Source: Vaginella massiliensis
GTDB taxonomy: Bacteria > Bacteroidota > Bacteroidia > Flavobacteriales > Weeksellaceae
Direction: 5' to 3'
DNA length: 64,000 nt
NCBI RefSeq assembly: GCF_900089075.1
Contig: NZ_LT593747.1
Coordinates: 385,238 to 449,237, forward strand
Part shown: positions 60,666 through 64,000 of the stretch, in pieces
How positions within the stretch are numbered: the first letter of the stretch is position 1
Layout of the letters: each line of letters starts with the position of its first letter
Made by a program: the position numbers and the translations under genes
Notes under the pieces: generated by a model
Databases searched by the model: none
What the model was told of the DNA's origin: nothing
Seen by the model: only the letters and a program-made list of their open reading frames with translations

Positions 60666-61028
60666 TTATTGTTGTTTTTTGTGCAGTTTTTGTGCAGTTG
60701 GATCAATTGTAAGTCTGCTTTCTATTTCTTTGAATATATCAGAATTTAATTTTTTAAGATCCTGAAAATCCATTTTATCAAGTCCAAAATCTAACTTACT
60801 ATATTTGCCAGTTAATAAATAATTGAGATCGATACCTAATTTTAAATGCAGTAGCTCCAATTTAGAATTAGTTAATTCGCCTAAACCATTCTCAATTCTA
60901 TTATACTGACCTTGTGACATATTAAGGATTAAACTTATTTCTCTTTGCGTCAAATTACGCTTCGTTCGTTCGAATTTTAAACGAATTGCAGTATCATTCA
61001 TTCGTGCTAATATTTTTGAAAACTCCAT
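60666..61028 (-). CDS. XRE family transcriptional regulator
   Basis: A 120-residue protein with an HTH_3 domain: RLKFERTKRNLTQREISLIL (helices 1-2) and MSQGQYNRIENGLGELTNSK (recognition helix and following), about residues 16-70. A helical tail follows. It may start at the ATG at 61028 or at the internal ATG at 61001 (MNDTAIRL). The first choice overlaps the lipoprotein gene upstream by 35 bases, the second by 8. It is the third gene of a minus-strand set with the lipoprotein and the S24-type repressor. Confidence 0.88.
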   Translation of the reverse strand: MEFSKILARMNDTAIRLKFERTKRNLTQREISLILNMSQGQYNRIENGLGELTNSKLELLHLKLGIDLNYLLTGKYSKLDFGLDKMDFQDLKKLNSDIFKEIESRLTIDPTAQKLHKKQQ

Positions 61029-61506
61029 TTGTTATACTTTTGTTCTCAAGCCCGTTAGAACCCCCACTCAATAGTCCTGAAAATCTTCCTGATATTTTTC
61101 TATCTTTAAATTCAGTTACCAAAAATTCTCCATTACATGGATTACAACCCCAATACTCTGAACCTATATTCATTGTAATTGTCAAGTCATTGCCTGAATA
61201 TTTTTTTCCAACTATTAACGGATTCGAATTTCGAACATCTATAAAAAGATCATCGGCAGTTTCTTCAGATTGATTTGGCGATTTACTTATGTTTGAAATA
61301 ATAGTGTTCATGCTATTATATGGAGCATACCATGTCCATCCGATGTAATGATCATGTTTGTAACTAATTACATTATAAAACTTTTGATTATCAAAATCAA
61401 ACTCCAACACAGGTGAGTCTTTTAAGTCTTTATTATGCTTGTAATTGTCAGAAATACATCCAATAAAAGCAAATGACAGTGTTGAAAATAATATTAGTTT
61501 TTTCAT
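60994..61506 (-). CDS. Small lipoprotein of unknown function
   Basis: A 170-residue protein with a lipoprotein signal (MKKLILFSTLSFAFIGCISD, lipobox FIGC, Cys17). The mature part is predicted beta-rich with NDLTITMNIGSEYWGC, NPCNGEFLVTEFKDRKISG and RFSGLLSGG, a pattern seen in exported Bacteroidetes beta-barrel-like or lipocalin-like proteins; Cys pair WGCNPC may hold a disulfide. It overlaps the S24-type repressor gene by one base, an odd neighbour for an exported protein, so it may be a cargo (lysogenic conversion type) gene under repressor-linked expression. Confidence 0.75.
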   Translation of the reverse strand: MKKLILFSTLSFAFIGCISDNYKHNKDLKDSPVLEFDFDNQKFYNVISYKHDHYIGWTWYAPYNSMNTIISNISKSPNQSEETADDLFIDVRNSNPLIVGKKYSGNDLTITMNIGSEYWGCNPCNGEFLVTEFKDRKISGRFSGLLSGGSNGLENKSITNGVFKNISTNE

Positions 61507-62306
61507 TAGTAAAAGTATTTGTTGTTTCTTTTTCGTTTTAAGTCAATAACATAAAACAAAGCTTGCACTTCGTCCAAATTCAAATCAAAGTCTGGCACCA
61601 TTTGATTGTATGAATGACAGGTAATGATTCCATTTTCTACATCATGATTAGAAATATTCTTTAATAATGGATAAGGATTTCTCGTAGTGTATATTACCCA
61701 TTCAGGGAATTCAAATATTTTCAATTTAGAACGCCAATGATCACGCTTCAATTCACGAGTTAACAAAATATCATCAGGCAGGATGGCTGTTAATGGATTG
61801 TCAGAAGTCATACTGTCGTTAATAGTCTTGAAGCAAACATAATTGCCTTGCATTGGCTTGTCAACAATAAATGATTCTACTTCTGGATATGATGTAATGT
61901 ATTCAACATCTTGATAGTAGTCCAAAAAGCTCGCTTGAGCTGCTGCATTTAACATAGGCACAATCATTTGATATTTTCCATTCGGTACAGGAATAAACTG
62001 TACGCCAAAATTATTTGTATAGATTTCATTTTCAGTCACAATAATATCCTTTTGCCATTCAGGTAAATGATTATCAACAGTGACAGCCTGCATGTCTACA
62101 ATTTCATCAGGAGGAAAAACACTATAAAGCTTATCTGCAAAATCTTTTGTCAAAGGAACCTTGCCAGTTGTAATCTGAGAAATATAACTCTGACTTGAAT
62201 CAATCATGTTTCCTAATTCAGTTAGATTCTTGAAGGCTTTTCTTTTTTTTAACTGGCTTATAAACTCTTTGAAAAATTCTAACGAATATATTTTATCAGA
62301 ATTCAT
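61506..62306 (-). CDS. Phage-type repressor with S24-like C-terminal domain
   Basis: A 266-residue protein. N-terminal HTH (about 18-62): NLTELGNMIDSSQSYISQIT, then GKVPLTKDFADKLYSVFP. The C-terminal half (about 110-250) has the LexA/CI-like layout: VPMLNAAAQASFLDYYQD around the linker, and INDSMTSDNPLTAILPDDIL with the nucleophile-type Ser of the D/GDSM motif. It resembles repressors that cleave themselves on DNA damage. It is divergent from the plus-strand toxin fragments, and the AT-rich interval before it should hold its operators. Confidence 0.85.
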   Translation of the reverse strand: MNSDKIYSLEFFKEFISQLKKRKAFKNLTELGNMIDSSQSYISQITTGKVPLTKDFADKLYSVFPPDEIVDMQAVTVDNHLPEWQKDIIVTENEIYTNNFGVQFIPVPNGKYQMIVPMLNAAAQASFLDYYQDVEYITSYPEVESFIVDKPMQGNYVCFKTINDSMTSDNPLTAILPDDILLTRELKRDHWRSKLKIFEFPEWVIYTTRNPYPLLKNISNHDVENGIITCHSYNQMVPDFDLNLDEVQALFYVIDLKRKRNNKYFY

Positions 62307-62424
62307 ATTATTATTTTTTTATTATAATATATTATATACAGTTATAATATTTATTATATTTGCAAATACAATGTACAATAATACACTCGCGATATAATAA
62401 AATATAAGTTAAAAAATAGTTAAA
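62307..62424. promoter_or_regulatory. AT-rich control region of the repressor
   Basis: The stretch TAATATATTATATACAGTTATAATATTTATTATA at 62326-62360 is nearly symmetric AT-rich DNA. A TATATTTG-like TTATATTTGC occurs at 62354-62362 on the plus strand. It is suited to hold operators and divergent promoters, but no clear palindromic operator can be named. Confidence 0.4.
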
Positions 62425-62621
62425 ATGAAGAATCAAGTATTACTTAGTCCCGTTCAGAAGAAAAAATTAAGAAGGGATATAATGATGGTCAGTGATTATA
62501 AAAAACTGTATGTAAGTGTTCCTTCAGCGAATCAACTGAAAACGATAAGGCTTCAATCGATTTGATACAGACAGTTGAAGGTTTGCGCATGGAACTAAAA
62601 GGGATGGAGAAAAAGCTGTAG
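62425..62621 (+). pseudogene. Frameshifted small gene remnant
   Basis: From ATG 62425 a frame runs 46 codons (MKNQVLLSPVQKKKLRRDIM, then MVSDYKKLYVSVPSA) to a TGA at 62563-62565. In another frame SESTENDKASIDLIQTVEGL and RMELKGMEKKL continue to a TAG at 62619-62621. The two look like halves of one small charged helical protein of about 65 residues split by a frameshift near 62525. The function is unknown. It may be chance. Confidence 0.35.
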
Positions 62622-62638
62622 TAGCTTTCTTTGGAGTA

Positions 62639-63064
62639 ATGGCTGCACCTGCGGTATTAGGAGAAGTTGTTGTCTACGGATCTATTAAAGTTGTTGCTGC
62701 AAAAGCGATTGTCAGTACAACTGCACAAATATCTACCTTTGAAAATTTAGAAGACTTTAAAGCTTTTGATGTCGCAGATGTAGCTGCAGATACTTTTCTT
62801 ATTCCAGGGGTATCGGGAGCCGTTGGTGGCGCAATAGATTATAAACCTTTAAAAGGTGGTTTAAATATTAATTCTGATGCTAATACAATTATTGTAAATA
62901 GTGCAACGAGTTTAATTTCAGGAGGTATGGGTTCAAGATTTAATTCGGCTGTATCTCAAATGCCAACTGCAACACAAGCAGCTACTGAAGCAATGATCAG
63001 TTTACCAACTGCAATAATAGAACAACAAGCTAATAAATCATATAATGAATATCGAAATAAATAA
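62639..63064 (+). CDS. Orphan C-terminal piece of a polymorphic toxin (RHS-type)
   Basis: A 141-residue frame starting at ATG 62639 that continues open upstream for about 20 more codons without a start, so it looks like the detached 3' end of a larger gene. The hydrophobic VAAKAIVSTTAQIST stretch followed by DVADVAADTFLIPGVSGAVG and IVNSATSLISGGMGSRFNSA is a type of sequence I recall near the C-termini of RHS and other polymorphic toxins of Bacteroidetes, between the core and the toxin tip. No catalytic motif is seen. It overlaps the next gene by 20 bases. Expression is doubtful. Confidence 0.5.
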   Translation: MAAPAVLGEVVVYGSIKVVAAKAIVSTTAQISTFENLEDFKAFDVADVAADTFLIPGVSGAVGGAIDYKPLKGGLNINSDANTIIVNSATSLISGGMGSRFNSAVSQMPTATQAATEAMISLPTAIIEQQANKSYNEYRNK

Positions 63065-63455
63065 AACTAAATTATTTTTAATAATTATTGTTATTATGTT
63101 TCTAATAGTAAGTTTAATGGGTACTTATTTAAGAAATGATCTTAAAAAAAATTATATATATACCATAGCGACGATTGATGGAGTTTCTATTTTCGGACGT
63201 AGTACCACAAATAGTGTTAATTTTAAGTATTATTATAATAATGAGATGAAAATTAGTAGTTATAGTTTTCCAAATGATAGCACAAGATATTATAAGTCAC
63301 AAATAGGAAAAAGGGTTTTAGTAAAAATGAGTGATAAAGAGTGGTCATATATGTTATATTCAATTAATAAATTATATATTAATAAACCTGTTCCAGATAG
63401 TATAAAAGAAGCTCCATCAGAAGGATGGAAAGAATTACCTACTTGGGCAAAATAA
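63045..63455 (+). CDS. Small membrane protein, candidate immunity protein
   Basis: A 136-residue protein with one N-terminal membrane helix (LFLIIIVIMFLIVSLMGTYL, about 10-29) and a small exported domain of about 100 residues rich in Tyr, Ser and Lys. I do not recognise the family. The motif KRVLVKMSDKEWSY and the end PSEGWKELPTWAK give no function. It overlaps the orphan toxin piece by 20 bases, the position and size of an immunity gene, which is the only basis for that idea. Confidence 0.6.
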   Translation: MNIEINKTKLFLIIIVIMFLIVSLMGTYLRNDLKKNYIYTIATIDGVSIFGRSTTNSVNFKYYYNNEMKISSYSFPNDSTRYYKSQIGKRVLVKMSDKEWSYMLYSINKLYINKPVPDSIKEAPSEGWKELPTWAK

Positions 63456-63505
63456 ATAAATTCACAATACCACAAAAGGCAAATGTTTGTTTGCCTTTTG
63501 TAATT

Positions 63506-63790
63506 TCATAAGGTTGCTACATTTTTCTGAAAGAAATCCTTAAATTTTTTCTTAGTCAGCATAGTTTCAATCATACCAAAAACAATCGTTTTGTCTTTTT
63601 CTTCAAGCTCAGAAATAAGTCAAACCTGTTCGTTTGCAGTTTTATCTTCAAGCGTTATTTCTGTAGGAACTTCATTACCCATGTGTACAATTTGGTCAAT
63701 CGTAATTCCATAAAATTTAGCAAGTTTATCTAACAAATCAACAGCGAGGGATTTACCGATGGCACGAACGCCGGTGATGACTATACGTAC
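63506..63790 (-). pseudogene. Broken XRE family regulator
   Basis: A minus-strand frame reads ITGVRAIGKSLAVDLLDKLA, KFYGITIDQIVHMGNEVPTE and ITLEDKTANEQV, then a TGA at 63620-63622, then LISELEEKDKTIVFGMIETM and LTKKKFKDFFQKNVATL up to the TGA at 63506-63508. The segment DKLAKFYGITIDQIVHMGNE is the typical end of an HTH_3 domain. The DNA-binding N-terminus is missing and the frame carries one internal stop, so it is a remnant. The RHS fragment joins directly upstream. Confidence 0.65.
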
Positions 63791-63824
63791 GAAGAAAACG
63801 ATTTTCGAGAAAAAGTTTTAATAA

Positions 63825-64000
63825 AAGTTTTTAGAAGAAACCGAACGAAGTTCTTTAATACAAGATTTAAACAAAAACATTACCGAAATAAAATACAATC
63901 ACCTAAATTTACCTACAGAAGTTATTTGGAACAGCAACAAAAGGATACATTACGCCTACGATGCAAACGGTGTAAAGTTGAGAAAAATTGTAACCGATGG
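63825..64000 (+). CDS. RHS-repeat protein fragment, runs off the right edge
   Basis: A frame open from just after a stop at 63822-63824 to the window end reads SSLIQDLNKNITEIKYNHLN, LPTEVIWNSNKRIHYAYDAN and GVKLRKIVTDG. This is a clear RHS/YD repeat (ITEIKYNxLNLPxxV..., YxYDAxGxKLRK). It has no ATG at its start and joins abruptly to unrelated DNA, so it is a 5'-truncated piece of an RHS-type toxin gene, perhaps a displaced cassette. It may continue into a full core and toxin tip to the right. Confidence 0.7.

Larger units (their letters stand above)
60593..64000. mobile_element. Accessory region entered at a tRNA fragment, left part
   Basis: From the tRNA fragment rightward the content changes from core metabolism to two repressor-type regulators, a lipoprotein, toxin-locus fragments, a broken regulator and an RHS-repeat piece, with lower GC. 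No integrase is visible in this part. The right end lies outside the window. Confidence 0.55.

Noticed and set aside
60571-60765. 64-codon plus-strand frame over the tRNA fragment
   Set aside because: It reads through the terminator and the tRNA-like sequence and has no gene-like features.

Overview
The window looks like a chromosome segment of a low-GC member of the Flavobacteriia, probably near Weeksellaceae (genus not determinable here). Evidence: a T9SS C-terminal sorting domain on a secreted M36 protease, many TAnnTTTG -7 elements with TTG about 20 bases upstream, a 6S RNA directly after zapA, a TonB-dependent receptor with a carboxypeptidase-regulatory-like domain, and typical flavobacterial versions of rny, rbfA, nrdAB, scoAB and ndh.

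Region 1 (1-4906) is accessory DNA. It holds a tightly packed minus-strand operon of at least three unrecognised genes, the last running off the left edge, then a small conserved-type protein gene broken by two frameshifts, and a short tandem repeat. Region 2 (4907-12662) is a compact integrated element of about 7.75 kb with a tyrosine recombinase, two excisionase-type or HTH proteins, a DUF3987 helicase-like protein, a DUF6371 zinc-finger protein and small accessory proteins, all on the minus strand. Its ends are 18-bp imperfect repeats of the last codons of mnmE (both copies encode FCIGK-stop), the same kind of site that the Salmonella island SGI1 uses. No relaxase or phage structural gene is visible. 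A cluster of TGGCAYAA octamers lies between the two replication-type genes.

Region 3 (12645-60590) is core chromosome. In order: mnmE, ndh, an operon for an old yellow enzyme, a VOC protein, an MFS exporter and an aldo/keto reductase, then brnQ, hemW, murI, rocD, a secreted unknown protein with a decayed paralogue behind it, a NYN/LOTUS-type protein, a cobalamin-riboswitch-like leader in front of an acyl-CoA thioesterase and an LCIB-type carbonic anhydrase, a DEAD-box helicase, a subtilase, an amidase lipoprotein, a tandemly duplicated tRNA Ser-Pro-Arg cluster, an FtsX-type permease with rbfA, an M28 peptidase, thiolase, accA, dnaB, the M36 protease, dnaJ-grpE, a TonB receptor with an M23 peptidase, a coiled-coil protein with zapA and 6S RNA, rny, nrdB-nrdA, a luciferase-like oxidoreductase, miaE, a glycosyltransferase, a small acetyltransferase and scoA-scoB. 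Most gene ends carry clear intrinsic terminators, often bidirectional between convergent genes.

Region 4 (60593-64000) starts at a tRNA 3'-end-like fragment and is accessory again: an XRE regulator, a lipoprotein, an S24-type repressor, then pieces of a polymorphic-toxin (RHS) locus: an orphan C-terminal piece, a small membrane protein in the position of an immunity gene, a broken XRE regulator and an RHS-repeat fragment running off the right edge. The rest of this element, and probably an intact tRNA, should lie to the right.
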